A DNA stretch of 64,000 nt, taken from assembly GCA_023229175.1 (NCBI GenBank), contig JALNZV010000002.1:143934-207933 (forward strand), read 5' to 3'. Under the pieces are notes generated by a model, which was not told the DNA's origin, did not search any database, and saw only the letters and a program-made list of their open reading frames with translations. Each line of letters begins with the position of its first letter. Position 1 is the stretch's first letter. Made by a program: the position numbers and the translations under genes. This document shows positions 32,698 through 42,327 of the stretch, piece after piece. The stretch is from Tissierellaceae bacterium. GTDB lineage: Bacteria > Bacillota > Clostridia > Tissierellales > Tissierellaceae.

Positions 32698-34488
32698 ATG
32701 AAAGAATTTAAAAAAATGTTGCGGTTTATGGAAGGATATAAACTAATTTACGTACTTGGAATTTTTGCAGTATTGATTTCACAGCTATTTACTACTTTAA
32801 GCCCTTTAGTACTACAAACTACAATCGATGGAATTATTGGCCAAGATGCCATTGATTCCAACATGGCTTATTCTATAGTAAGGCTATTGGGTGGCAGGGA
32901 GTATTTGAGGGGTAATTTGTGGATAGTAGGGCTTATACTGGTATCTATTGCAGTATTTAGAGGTTTGTTTCTATTTCTAAAAAATACCCTCTCTAGTAAA
33001 GCTGCTGAGAATTCCGCAAAAAAAATTAGAGACAGTCTATACGATCATATCCAAAGGCTCCCTTATGAATACCATGTAAAGTCTGAGACTGGAGAGCTTA
33101 TACAGAGATGTACATCGGACGTTGACACCATAAGAAGGTTTTTGGCCATACAATTGGTTGAAGTTGTAAGCTCTTTATTTATGTTAATATTTATTATGAC
33201 TATAATATTCAATATAAATATAAAGATGGCTTTTGCATCTGTTATAGTTTTGCCCATTACCTTTTCCTTTTCCTTTGTGTTTTTTACAAAGATAAAAAAG
33301 GCCTTCGAGGCATCGGACGAAGCTGAGGCAAGAATGACTACTACATTGCAGGAAAATTTAACAGGTATAAGGGTAGTCAAGGCATTTTCAAGACAAAAAC
33401 ATGAATTAGAGAAATTTGATGTAAGAAACAGAGAATATCAAGATTTGACATTTAAGTTGATTAAAGACCTCTCCATCTACTGGGCAGCCTCAGATTTGTT
33501 AAGTATGCTTCAAGTTGGTTTGGTGGTACTTTACGGCACTTATCTGTCTTTTAGAGGAGAGATTTCCCTAGGTTCCTTCATAGCCTTTGTCAGCTATATC
33601 AATATGCTTATTTGGCCAGTTAGGCAGATGGGTAGGACCTTAACCGATATGGGAAAGGCTTTTGTATCCCTGAAGCGTATAGATGAAATACTATCTGAAC
33701 CCATAGAGATATTAGACGAAAGTCACAATAGACCTGAAATAAGAGGGAATATCGAATTCAAAAATGTCTCTTTCTGGTATGAAGAAAACAGACATGTACT
33801 CCGCAATATTTCCTTTAATGTAAGGGCAGGAGAAACTGTGGCACTTATTGGTCCCACCGGCTCAGGTAAGTCTTCTCTGGTCCACCTGCTGCCAAGACTC
33901 TATGAATACTGCAGCGGGTCTATTAAGATAGATGGCATAGAGCTAAATTCCGTTGACAAGACTTGGATTAGAAAAAATGTAGGATTGGTGCTGCAAGAGC
34001 CTTTTCTATACGCCAAGACTATCATGGAAAATATTAAATTGGCAAATCCATTGTTAAAGGATAAAAAAGTAATAGACGCCGCCAAGGTGGCTTCAATTCA
34101 CGAAGATATTAAATCCTTCGAAGAAGGATACGAAACCTTAGTTGGTGAAAGGGGTGTATCCCTATCGGGAGGACAAAAACAGAGAATGGCCATTGCCAGG
34201 ACCATAATTAACAACTGCCCAATCGTAATCTTCGACGACTCTTTGTCCGCTGTAGATACTGAAACGGACATCTCCATTAGGAGAGCCCTGAACAGGAGAA
34301 AGAAAAAATCTACTACGATAATTATATCCCACAGAATTTCTACTGTGGCAGAGGCAGATTTAATTCTAGTAATCGACAAAGGTGAAATCGTCCAAAGGGG
34401 AACCCACGAAGAATTAATACGGGAAGAAGGGCTTTACAAAAGGGTATATATTATTCAAAATTCCCTTGACGAAACCATAGTTTCATAG
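32698..34488 (+). CDS. ABC exporter half-transporter, BmrC-like (degenerate-site subunit)
   Basis: 596 residues: N-terminal ABC type 1 membrane domain with six helices (about 15-330), then an ATPase domain with Walker A GPTGSGKSS, signature LSGGQKQR and a Walker B ending IFDD, where the usual catalytic Glu is Asp. That change and the paired gene indicate the non-canonical subunit of a heterodimer, like B. subtilis BmrC/YheI. The open frame starts at 32593, but the ATG at 32698 with GGAGGGAG upstream avoids the terminator hairpins and is the natural start. Likely exports drugs or peptides. Confidence 0.92.
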   Translation: MKEFKKMLRFMEGYKLIYVLGIFAVLISQLFTTLSPLVLQTTIDGIIGQDAIDSNMAYSIVRLLGGREYLRGNLWIVGLILVSIAVFRGLFLFLKNTLSSKAAENSAKKIRDSLYDHIQRLPYEYHVKSETGELIQRCTSDVDTIRRFLAIQLVEVVSSLFMLIFIMTIIFNINIKMAFASVIVLPITFSFSFVFFTKIKKAFEASDEAEARMTTTLQENLTGIRVVKAFSRQKHELEKFDVRNREYQDLTFKLIKDLSIYWAASDLLSMLQVGLVVLYGTYLSFRGEISLGSFIAFVSYINMLIWPVRQMGRTLTDMGKAFVSLKRIDEILSEPIEILDESHNRPEIRGNIEFKNVSFWYEENRHVLRNISFNVRAGETVALIGPTGSGKSSLVHLLPRLYEYCSGSIKIDGIELNSVDKTWIRKNVGLVLQEPFLYAKTIMENIKLANPLLKDKKVIDAAKVASIHEDIKSFEEGYETLVGERGVSLSGGQKQRMAIARTIINNCPIVIFDDSLSAVDTETDISIRRALNRRKKKSTTIIISHRISTVAEADLILVIDKGEIVQRGTHEELIREEGLYKRVYIIQNSLDETIVS

Positions 34489-34499
34489 GAGGTGTCTAT

Positions 34500-36308
34500 A
34501 TGGAAGAAAATATTAACTACGAAAAAATTGAAATAAATATATGGAAGAACTTTTTTAAGTATTTAAAACCTTATAAACTGCATTTTTTAATACTATCTAT
34601 ATTCATGGTTTTTTTAGGCTTATTAGATGCTCTTTTCCCACTATTGACTAAATACGCCATAGATAATTTTATAGAGGGCAAAACATTGGTGGGATTAGAA
34701 AAATTTGGCCTGATTTATCTCATGTCTGTTATAGCCTTGGCTTTTACTGTATTTATGTTTATTGTTTTGGCGGGAAAATTGGAAATGAAAATGGCCTACG
34801 ATATCAGGAGAATTGGATTTGAGAAGCTACAAATACTTCCCCTTTCCTACTATGACAATAAAGCCGTAGGCTGGCTTATGGCCAGAATGACCTCTGATAT
34901 TGCAAGGCTATCTGAGACTATTTCTTGGTCCTTAGTAGACCTTGCCTGGGGATTTTCCATGATGACGGCAGTTACCATTGCCATGATTAGACTTAATTAT
35001 AAATTGGCCCTAATTACTTTGTCTGTAATACCTTTTGTAGGTGTAATCAGCTTTTACTTTCAAAAAAGGATACTGAAGGCACAAAGAGATGTGAGAACGA
35101 TTAATTCAAAAATTACAGCGGCCTATAACGAGGATATTCAAGGGGCAAAAACTACTAAGACCTTAGTAAGGGAGGACATAAATCTATTGGAATTCTCTGA
35201 AATCACGACTTCCATGAGAGATAATTCCATTAGGGCAACGATTATTTCCTCCATTTACTTGCCGATTATCTTGACTTTCGGAAGCATTGGAACTGCTTTG
35301 GCCCTAAATTTTGGGGGCAAAAACGTGCTCCTGAATACTATTTCATACGGCACATTGATGGCTTTTGTCACTTATACAACTCAATTTTACGAGCCAATTA
35401 GACAAATAGCAGTTATATTCGCCGAACTTCAAGGGGCACAAGCCTCTGCAGAAAGGGTATTTTCTCTTTTAAATGAAAATCCGGATATTGTGGATACGGC
35501 ATATGTAGTTGAGAAATATGGAGATATATTGAACCCTAAAAAGGAGCTTTGGCCTGAAATCATAGGGACAGTTGTATTTAAAAATGTAGATTTTGCCTAC
35601 AAAACTGGTGAATCTGTATTGGAAGACTTTAACCTAAAAGTAAATCCCGGTGAGACAATTGCCTTAGTTGGAGAGACAGGATCTGGAAAATCTACTATCG
35701 TAAATTTATTTTGTAGATTTTACGAACCTTCCGAGGGACAGATCCTCATAGATAATATAGACTACAAGGATATGCCTCAAAATTGGATTCATGAAAACTT
35801 AGGTTATGTACTTCAGTCCCCCCATTTATTTAGCGGCACCATTAGGGAAAATATCCGCTATGGGAACTTAGATGCCACCGACGAAGAAATCGTCGAAGCT
35901 GCGAAATTAGTGGATGCCCACGGGTTTATAATGGAGACAGAAAAAGGGTATGATACCGAAGTAGGCGAAGGAGGGGGACTTTTATCAACTGGACAAAAAC
36001 AGCTTATTTCTTTCGCCAGAGCTATTGTGAGAAATCCTAGGTTATTTGTCTTAGACGAAGCAACATCGTCCATTGACACTGAAACGGAAAAGGTAATACA
36101 AGATGCTATACAAAAAGTCCTTAAAGGGAGGACATCTTTTGTCATTGCCCATAGGCTGTCTACCATCAGGAATGCCGATAGAATTTTGGTAATAAATGAT
36201 GGAAAAATTCTAGAAAGTGGAAGTCATAGAGAATTAATCAAAAATAAGGGACACTATTATAGACTGTATACAAATCAGTTTATGGAAGAAAGGGAGTTTA
36301 CGCTGTAA
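34500..36308 (+). CDS. ABC exporter half-transporter, BmrD-like (catalytic-site subunit)
   Basis: 602 residues: six-helix membrane domain, then Walker A GETGSGKST, signature LSTGQKQL (degenerate from LSGGQ) and Walker B LFVLDEATSS with the canonical catalytic Glu. In heterodimers the canonical Walker B of one subunit works with the LSGGQ of the other, which fits this pair. It lies 11 bases after the first subunit gene with an AGGAGG site. Its last codons overlap the end of the convergent ATPase gene by 11 bases. Confidence 0.92.
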   Translation: MEENINYEKIEINIWKNFFKYLKPYKLHFLILSIFMVFLGLLDALFPLLTKYAIDNFIEGKTLVGLEKFGLIYLMSVIALAFTVFMFIVLAGKLEMKMAYDIRRIGFEKLQILPLSYYDNKAVGWLMARMTSDIARLSETISWSLVDLAWGFSMMTAVTIAMIRLNYKLALITLSVIPFVGVISFYFQKRILKAQRDVRTINSKITAAYNEDIQGAKTTKTLVREDINLLEFSEITTSMRDNSIRATIISSIYLPIILTFGSIGTALALNFGGKNVLLNTISYGTLMAFVTYTTQFYEPIRQIAVIFAELQGAQASAERVFSLLNENPDIVDTAYVVEKYGDILNPKKELWPEIIGTVVFKNVDFAYKTGESVLEDFNLKVNPGETIALVGETGSGKSTIVNLFCRFYEPSEGQILIDNIDYKDMPQNWIHENLGYVLQSPHLFSGTIRENIRYGNLDATDEEIVEAAKLVDAHGFIMETEKGYDTEVGEGGGLLSTGQKQLISFARAIVRNPRLFVLDEATSSIDTETEKVIQDAIQKVLKGRTSFVIAHRLSTIRNADRILVINDGKILESGSHRELIKNKGHYYRLYTNQFMEEREFTL

Positions 36309-36319
36309 ACTCCCTTTCT
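36287..36319. terminator. Bidirectional terminator inside the overlapping gene ends
   Basis: A perfect 15-bp inverted repeat (AGAAAGGGAGTTTAC arm) with loop GCT spans the last codons of the exporter gene and of the convergent importer ATPase. T-rich ends exist on both sides, though they are short. Confidence 0.75.
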
Positions 36320-36978
36320 ATTTCTGTTCTAAGTCTTATCCAATTGTCCTGTTCTTCTATTTCAATTATCTTTTTTACTGTAGTAGGTTTATCTGTCAAT
36401 ATGACTATTCTATGGCCTAAAAGTATGGCCTCATCGATGTCATGGGTTACTATTATACAGGTTTTTTCGTATATTTCTCTAAGAAACTTGCAAAAATCTA
36501 TCAATACCTGCTTTGTATTGATGTCCAGGGACTTAAATGGTTCGTCCATAATAATCAAATTTGAGGGATAAATAAATGCCCTTAAAATATTAATCCTTTG
36601 CCTCATACCGCCGCTTAGTTGGCTGGGGTAGTATCTTTTGTATTCCTCCAGGCTTACCAACTTTAGGTATTTGTCTATAATATTATCCATTTCCATTTTA
36701 TTTATTTTTCCCCTTAGGACAAACCTCAAATTATCCTCAATATTCTTCCAAGGAATTAACCTATCCTCTTGAAAAACGTAGGCAATGTCTCCTTGAAAGC
36801 CGTATATATTTCCAGAATCCTCTGCCCAAAGTCCGCTTATAATATTTAATAGGGTTGTCTTCCCGCAACCGGAGGGTCCCAATATGCAGGTGGTTTTTCC
36901 GTGAGGAAAGTCAATGGATACATTGACTAGTACGTCTAATTTCCCAAAGCTTTTATTTATTTCTCTAATTTTATCCAC
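36298..36978 (-). CDS. ABC importer ATPase (SsuB/ThiZ/TauB type)
   Basis: About 226 residues. Walker A LGPSGCGKTT, Q-loop VFQEDRLIPW, signature LSGGMRQR, Walker B IIMDEPFKSLD and the H-loop VTHDIDEA are intact. This subfamily serves nitrate, sulfonate, taurine or thiamine-precursor importers. The open frame begins at 37041, inside the permease gene, but a GTG at 36978 follows GAGGGGG at 8 bases and fits the family N-terminus, so I chose it; it overlaps the permease by 22 bases. Confidence 0.9.
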   Translation of the reverse strand: MDKIREINKSFGKLDVLVNVSIDFPHGKTTCILGPSGCGKTTLLNIISGLWAEDSGNIYGFQGDIAYVFQEDRLIPWKNIEDNLRFVLRGKINKMEMDNIIDKYLKLVSLEEYKRYYPSQLSGGMRQRINILRAFIYPSNLIIMDEPFKSLDINTKQVLIDFCKFLREIYEKTCIIVTHDIDEAILLGHRIVILTDKPTTVKKIIEIEEQDNWIRLRTEIEREFTA

Positions 36979-37709
36979 CGCATCAACCCCCTCATTAAAT
37001 ATTCGAGAACTTTTCCCAGTATCAATATGATTACTATCCACGCAAAGACTCCTGAAGTATTCAGATACATCTTTTGCAGCTGTAGGTTGCTTCCTATGGC
37101 GTACTTAGGCTGAGACAGCACTTCTCCTGATATTACCATCTTTAGATTTAAGCCTATTGAGGAGGGCAGAATATTCATTAACCCCATGTAGATACTAGGC
37201 ATGTAAATGTCTTTGATTATATAAAAGTTTTTCACCTTGTAGACCCTTGCCATTTCCATTAAGTTCGAATCGATATTGACTATGGATTTTAGCACTGTTT
37301 CAAATAAAATTGGAAACACCATAACAAAGCCTACAAACATAGGCACCATTTCGCTATTTAACCATATCAAAGCTAACAATATAATGGCAATTATAGGTAC
37401 TGAGTTCAAAAACTTTATGGTGGGGCTGATTAAATAATATATTGGCCCATATACACCTGAAATAATTGCAAGCACTATGGCTAATAGAAATGATATAGTA
37501 AATCCCCATAGACTCCGATACAGGGAGCTACCCAGTATCCTGAGGAAACTGGGTCCCTTCCCGATGTCTACTATGTTTTCAATTATACTTCTCACAGTTG
37601 GAAGTATTATTTCGTCGCCGACAACCCACGACAAAATCATGTAGATACATATTGTAAGGGCTATAGAAATTGTAACATGCCATTTACCTTTGGAGGTATA
37701 TCCCTTCAT
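36957..37709 (-). CDS. ABC importer permease (SsuC/ThiX type)
   Basis: 250 residues with about six membrane segments and the binding-protein-dependent transport EAA-like loop (around GLNLKMVISGEVLSQPKYAIG). It overlaps the 3' end of the binding-protein gene by 26 bases. Forms the membrane channel of the importer with the ATPase encoded next. Confidence 0.9.
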   Translation of the reverse strand: MKGYTSKGKWHVTISIALTICIYMILSWVVGDEIILPTVRSIIENIVDIGKGPSFLRILGSSLYRSLWGFTISFLLAIVLAIISGVYGPIYYLISPTIKFLNSVPIIAIILLALIWLNSEMVPMFVGFVMVFPILFETVLKSIVNIDSNLMEMARVYKVKNFYIIKDIYMPSIYMGLMNILPSSIGLNLKMVISGEVLSQPKYAIGSNLQLQKMYLNTSGVFAWIVIILILGKVLEYLMRGLMRWIKLEK

Positions 37710-38661
37710 CGGGATGTTCTCCCCCTATGAATTCTGGCTCAAAGTCCATTATGGCATTATAATATGCTTCGTATTCGCCCTTACAATCCTTTATATGGAA
37801 TGACTCTAAATTATTCCATATGATGCCTTTCTCTATAGTTTCTTTTAATACTCCAATTCCCTGCTCTTCTGCAAGCAAACTTAAATCCTCTAAGTTTTCT
37901 TCTGCCCACAGCCTGCTACCTTCATAGGCATCTAAAAACTTATCTACAAACTCCCAGTCTTCATCTATCAGTTCATTTTTAATAATTATACTGGCCTGAG
38001 GAAACCCATTTTTTACATCGGCAGCCTTAGACCACTCTTCGTTTAGGTCCAAGATTACTTTTGCATCGCTCTTTTTCATCATAACTGTGGTAAGGAGTGG
38101 TTCTGCCAGTAGAGCTAGATTAGTTTTACCGCTTAAAAACATAGGGCCAACCTCTGAGGCAGCGTTTAGATAATTAATATTTACATCTTTGTCTGGATCA
38201 ATTCCATTTTCCGACAATACGTATCGAAGGACTAAATCTGGGGTAAGACCTTTGCCAAAGGAATATATTTCCTTCCCTTTTAAATCCCCATACCCTCTTA
38301 TATCCTCAGTACTTGTCAAGTAAAAGGATCCCCAAGTGGCAGTTCCTGCTATTTTGTATGGTAGACCCTTATTGTATGCCGTAGCTGCCAAATTCGATGG
38401 GACAATTGCAATATCAGCTTCCTCCTTTAAAATCCTAGTAACCAGTAAGTCTGGTGATTTTTCCATTTCGTATTCTATGTGTATATAGGGACTTAGGCTT
38501 GGATTGTCCTCTAAAAGTTTTGCAACTGTCAAAGCTGGTGCTCCGTCCTGAAAGTAAAACTTAATTGTCCTTTCTTCTTTTAGAACCGTCTGCGTATTTG
38601 TACACCCTGTAATCACATATATCAAAATCAACAGCGATAAAAATAACGTCTTCTTTTTCAT
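37684..38661 (-). CDS. ABC importer substrate-binding lipoprotein (NMT1/SsuA-like)
   Basis: 325 residues from the ATG at 38661. It has a lipoprotein signal with lipobox ITGC around residue 20-23, then a periplasmic-binding fold type II (FYFQDGAPALTVAKLLE, ADIAIVPSNLAATAYNKG, NYLNAASEVGPMFLSGKTNLALL). The alternative ATG at 38670 lies directly on the ribosome site. Substrate unknown: nitrate, sulfonate, thiamine precursor and metal-organic ligands are all seen in this fold. It starts 18 bases after the hydrogenase stop codon, so it is in the hydrogenase operon. Confidence 0.87.
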   Translation of the reverse strand: MKKKTLFLSLLILIYVITGCTNTQTVLKEERTIKFYFQDGAPALTVAKLLEDNPSLSPYIHIEYEMEKSPDLLVTRILKEEADIAIVPSNLAATAYNKGLPYKIAGTATWGSFYLTSTEDIRGYGDLKGKEIYSFGKGLTPDLVLRYVLSENGIDPDKDVNINYLNAASEVGPMFLSGKTNLALLAEPLLTTVMMKKSDAKVILDLNEEWSKAADVKNGFPQASIIIKNELIDEDWEFVDKFLDAYEGSRLWAEENLEDLSLLAEEQGIGVLKETIEKGIIWNNLESFHIKDCKGEYEAYYNAIMDFEPEFIGGEHPDEGIYLQR

Positions 38662-38678
38662 GTTCAACATCCCCTTAT

Positions 38679-40394
38679 TTACCAGTCTTTTTGTTCTGTA
38701 TGCAAAAGCCTATGGGAGCGATGGGATAAAGGTTTCCCTAGGAAATCTTCATAGCATTTTAATACAGAGGGATTTTCATGAGAGAATCGGAGGTCGTTTA
38801 TCTTGTCTAATCCGTACAGTATTTCTCCCCTTTCCCCTGCCAACTCTTTTCCTTCTTCAATTGGCTGGCCTCCGCCACCTGCACATCCCCCTGGACATGC
38901 CATTATCTCTACGAAGTCGTATTTGGCTGAGCCATTTCTAATTGCCTCTATTAATTTCCTCGTATTTCCTAGACCGCTGGCCACTGCTACATTGAGCTTT
39001 GATCCTGCCAAGTCGAAAGTGGCTTCTCTCCATCCCTCTCCCCCCCTGACATCTTTAAAGGCGTCTGGATCTGGATTTTCCTTTGTCGCTAGATAATATG
39101 CCGACCTGAGTGCCGCCTCCATAACCCCACCTGTGACTCCAAATATAACTGCGGCGCCCGTTCCCACTCCCAAGGGCATATCAAATTCCTCTTCTTCTAA
39201 GTATTCTGGAATTATATGCTCTGCCCTTATCATTCGGGATACTTCTCTTGTGGTTAACACTACATCTACGTCTTGGCCTGCTCCTGCGTCATTCATAACT
39301 GGTAAAGCAGCTTCATATTTCTTTGCAGTACATGGCATTATGGATATATTAAATATTCTAGATGGATCTACTCCCAATAATTGTGCGTAGTATGTCTTGG
39401 ATATGGCACCAAACATTTGCTGTGGTGATTTTGCTGTGGATAATTGGTCTACCATATCTGGATATTGAGATTTTATAAATCTTACCCAACCAGGGCAGCA
39501 AGAAGTAAACATTGGCCAATTGTGTTTTTTCTTGTTTTTCAGCCTTTCTAGAAATTCACTACCCTCTTCCATGATTGTCAAATCTGCTGAAAAATTAGTA
39601 TCAAATACATAATCGAACCCTATTTTTCGCAAGGCAGCCACTAGTCTCTTAACCGTGGCAAAGTCCCTATCCAAACCAAGGTTTTCTGCCCATGCAGCCC
39701 TTACTGCCGGTGCTATTTGCACTATGGTAATGATGTCCTTTCTGGCTAGGGCATCGAATACTATATCTGTGTCGTCCCTTTCCCTAAGGGCTCCCACTGG
39801 GCAATGGGTAATACATTGGCCGCACAGGGCACAGTCGGATTCTTCTATTCTAAGGTTGTGAGATACGTCTACATTTGTCCTTGAACCTGTATTTGCTAAA
39901 TCCCATATATGCAGATCCTGTATCTTATCGCATACTTGTATACATCTCATACATTTTATACATTTTTCATAGTCCCTGACGAGGGGAAATCCCTCTGTCC
40001 ACTGAGCAAATGGCAATTCTATTTCAAAAGGTATATCTATTATTCCTAAATCGTTGGCTATGGTTTGAAGGCTGCAATTACCTGACCTCACACAGGTAGC
40101 ACATCTGGCATCGTGTTGTGATAATATCAATTCCACATTTATCTTTCGCGCCTCCCTGACCTTGGGGCTATTGGTGTGTATGACCATGCCGTCTTCTACT
40201 GCATTGTTGCAGGCTGTGACAAGTCTATTGACCCCCTCTATCTCCACTAAACAGACTCTACATGCTCCTATTTCGTTGAGGTCCTTTAGATAGCAGAGAT
40301 TTGGGATGTAAATATGGTTTTTTGAAGCTGCGTCAAGGATAGTAGTATGCTCAGGTACTTCAATCTTTTTATTGTCAATAATAAGGCTTACCAT
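38679..40394 (-). CDS. hydA: [FeFe] hydrogenase catalytic subunit (HydA, NADH-linked/group A type)
   Basis: 571 residues. There is an N-terminal 2Fe-2S domain (Cys34, 45, 48, 62), a His-Cys3 cluster (QHDARCATCVRSGNC), and two 4Fe-4S motifs (CIKCMRCIQVC and CALCGQCITHCP). The H-cluster motifs are TSCCPGW, MPCTAKKYEA and MACPGGCAGGGGQP. Makes or uses H2. The N-terminal layout is that of multi-subunit, often electron-bifurcating enzymes. Its partner gene lies upstream with a 7-base overlap. No maturase genes (hydE, hydF, hydG) are in the window. Confidence 0.95.
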   Translation of the reverse strand: MVSLIIDNKKIEVPEHTTILDAASKNHIYIPNLCYLKDLNEIGACRVCLVEIEGVNRLVTACNNAVEDGMVIHTNSPKVREARKINVELILSQHDARCATCVRSGNCSLQTIANDLGIIDIPFEIELPFAQWTEGFPLVRDYEKCIKCMRCIQVCDKIQDLHIWDLANTGSRTNVDVSHNLRIEESDCALCGQCITHCPVGALRERDDTDIVFDALARKDIITIVQIAPAVRAAWAENLGLDRDFATVKRLVAALRKIGFDYVFDTNFSADLTIMEEGSEFLERLKNKKKHNWPMFTSCCPGWVRFIKSQYPDMVDQLSTAKSPQQMFGAISKTYYAQLLGVDPSRIFNISIMPCTAKKYEAALPVMNDAGAGQDVDVVLTTREVSRMIRAEHIIPEYLEEEEFDMPLGVGTGAAVIFGVTGGVMEAALRSAYYLATKENPDPDAFKDVRGGEGWREATFDLAGSKLNVAVASGLGNTRKLIEAIRNGSAKYDFVEIMACPGGCAGGGGQPIEEGKELAGERGEILYGLDKINDLRFSHENPSVLKCYEDFLGKPLSHRSHRLLHTEQKDW

Positions 40395-42220
40395 CTTAAA
40401 GTCCTACCCCCTTTAAATACTCCAAGTCCAAAGTGGTCGCATCTTAAGCATCTTGAAGACTCTTGCTTTGCCTCTTCATCTGTCATTCCCCGCTCTATTA
40501 GCTTGAAGTCGCCAATTCTCTCCGATGCATCTCTTTCTCTCATGTTTACCCTTCCGCAAGGTATCCTGTCAACTTGCCTAGACTCAGGTATTTCAACTTC
40601 TGATTCTATAATATGGTGGTATCCTAAGTATTCATCTATATTTGCTGCTGCTACTTTACCCGCTGCTATGGCTCTAATCACTGTAGCAGGTCCAGACACA
40701 CAGTCCCCCCCTGCGAATATTCCCGGCACATCTTTTACTCCGCTCCAGTCTAAGGCGTCAATCATACCCCTAGTTACAGGTATGCCATCTTTTTCAAAAT
40801 CCTTTGACAGTATTCCCTGTCCAACGGCCGTAATCAATGTGTCACATGAAATTCTCTCTGATTCTGCTTCCGCGTCTTCTGGATTTGGCCTGTCGGTGTG
40901 AATCTTGCCTATGATTTGAGGCTTAACCCAAAGGGCTACTATTTGATTGTCTTTGTTTTTCTCCACCCTATCTGGTACATATAAATCCAGTATCTCACAA
41001 CCCTCTGCTATGGCCCCTTCTACTTCCTCTGCCATAGCTGTCATATCTACTTTTCTTCTTCTATAGACTATGCTTACTTTTTTTGCTCCTAGCCGAATTG
41101 CCGACCTAGCCACGTCCATAGCCACATTACCGCCGCCGATGACAACTATGTTTTTGTCCTTAAAGTCTATTGATTCGTTGTCCCCTTTTTTCCTTAGTAT
41201 TTCTACTGCCGAGATTACTCCTTCTACTTCTTTTCCCTCTATGTCGATTTTTTTATCTGTATGGGCACCAATGGCTATATAAATGGCATCAAATTCGTCC
41301 TTTAACTCAGAAACTGAAATGTGTTTACCTACTGTAATTTCTCTGTGGACTTTGATGCCTGATTTTAGCATGGTGTCTATTTCCTTTTCCAATATATCCC
41401 TTGGCAATCTGTAGCTAGGTATTCCATATCTGAGCATGCCACCTAAATGTTTTCTTTGCTCAAATATTTCTACATCGTGGCCCATTAGGGATAAATAGTA
41501 TGCTGCACTTAATCCCGATGGCCCCGCACCAATAATAGCTACCTTCTTTCCAGTCAAAGGGGCTCTCTTTGGTATGGGGACCTCTCCTGCATTTTCCACT
41601 GCATATCTCTTTAGTCCCCTGATGTTAATAGCGTCGTCTATCATATTTCTCCTACACCTTGTTTCACATGGGTGTTCGCAAATAAGGGCACATGTGTATA
41701 CCATTGGATTGTCTTTTCGAATAAGCTTAACTGCATCGGCATATCTACCCTCAGATATCAAGGCGATATATCCTGGTACATCTACTCCTGCAGGACAGAG
41801 AGATACACATGGTATGGCCTGATTTAATTCGCAGGTACACCTGCCTCTTAGGATATGCTCTTCAAAATCCTCCCTAAAACCTTCGATTCCCTTTAGCACC
41901 ATATGTGCCGCTTCATAACCAATGGCGCAGTCTGCGGAGTAGTAAATTGCCCTTGCAGTTCGCTCGATTAAATCAATAATCGATAGTTGTGCCTTGCCAT
42001 CTAATACATCTTCCAGCATTTTAATTAATTGACCTAATCCTATTCTACAGGGCACGCATTTCCCGCAGGATTGTGCGTGACACATTTTTAAAAAGGACGA
42101 GGTCAAATCAATGGGACACAGGCCAGGAGGACTTGAAACTATACGTCTTTCCAGGTCTTTGTAGAGATGTTCAATGGTTTGTTGAGCCTTGTTGCTAGTC
42201 ACAATACTTAACCTACTCAT
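40388..42220 (-). CDS. NuoF-type Fe-S domain fused to GltD-like flavin oxidoreductase, hydrogenase partner
   Basis: 610 residues from the ATG at 42220 (AAAGGAG upstream; the frame extends to 42283). The N-terminal part carries the NuoF C-terminal Fe-S motif SCGKCVPCRIG with the fourth Cys later. A dihydropyrimidine-dehydrogenase-type Fe-S region (CVSLCPAGVDVPGY, CALICEHPCETRCRR) follows, then two Rossmann folds of the GltD/NfnB family (GAGPSGLSAAYYL, GGGNVAMDVARSA). The N-terminal FMN/NADH-binding part of NuoF is absent, so NAD(P)H is presumably bound by the GltD-like module. It overlaps hydA by 7 bases; together they likely form a pyridine-nucleotide-linked hydrogenase. Confidence 0.87.
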   Translation of the reverse strand: MSRLSIVTSNKAQQTIEHLYKDLERRIVSSPPGLCPIDLTSSFLKMCHAQSCGKCVPCRIGLGQLIKMLEDVLDGKAQLSIIDLIERTARAIYYSADCAIGYEAAHMVLKGIEGFREDFEEHILRGRCTCELNQAIPCVSLCPAGVDVPGYIALISEGRYADAVKLIRKDNPMVYTCALICEHPCETRCRRNMIDDAINIRGLKRYAVENAGEVPIPKRAPLTGKKVAIIGAGPSGLSAAYYLSLMGHDVEIFEQRKHLGGMLRYGIPSYRLPRDILEKEIDTMLKSGIKVHREITVGKHISVSELKDEFDAIYIAIGAHTDKKIDIEGKEVEGVISAVEILRKKGDNESIDFKDKNIVVIGGGNVAMDVARSAIRLGAKKVSIVYRRRKVDMTAMAEEVEGAIAEGCEILDLYVPDRVEKNKDNQIVALWVKPQIIGKIHTDRPNPEDAEAESERISCDTLITAVGQGILSKDFEKDGIPVTRGMIDALDWSGVKDVPGIFAGGDCVSGPATVIRAIAAGKVAAANIDEYLGYHHIIESEVEIPESRQVDRIPCGRVNMRERDASERIGDFKLIERGMTDEEAKQESSRCLRCDHFGLGVFKGGRTLRW

Positions 42221-42327
42221 TTTACATTTCTCCTTTCTATTTATTTTTATAAGATTAAAAGCGTAAAAAGCAGGTTCTAGCAAAATACAAGATTAAAATT
42301 TCAATTTGTTAATAACTTCTCAATAAT

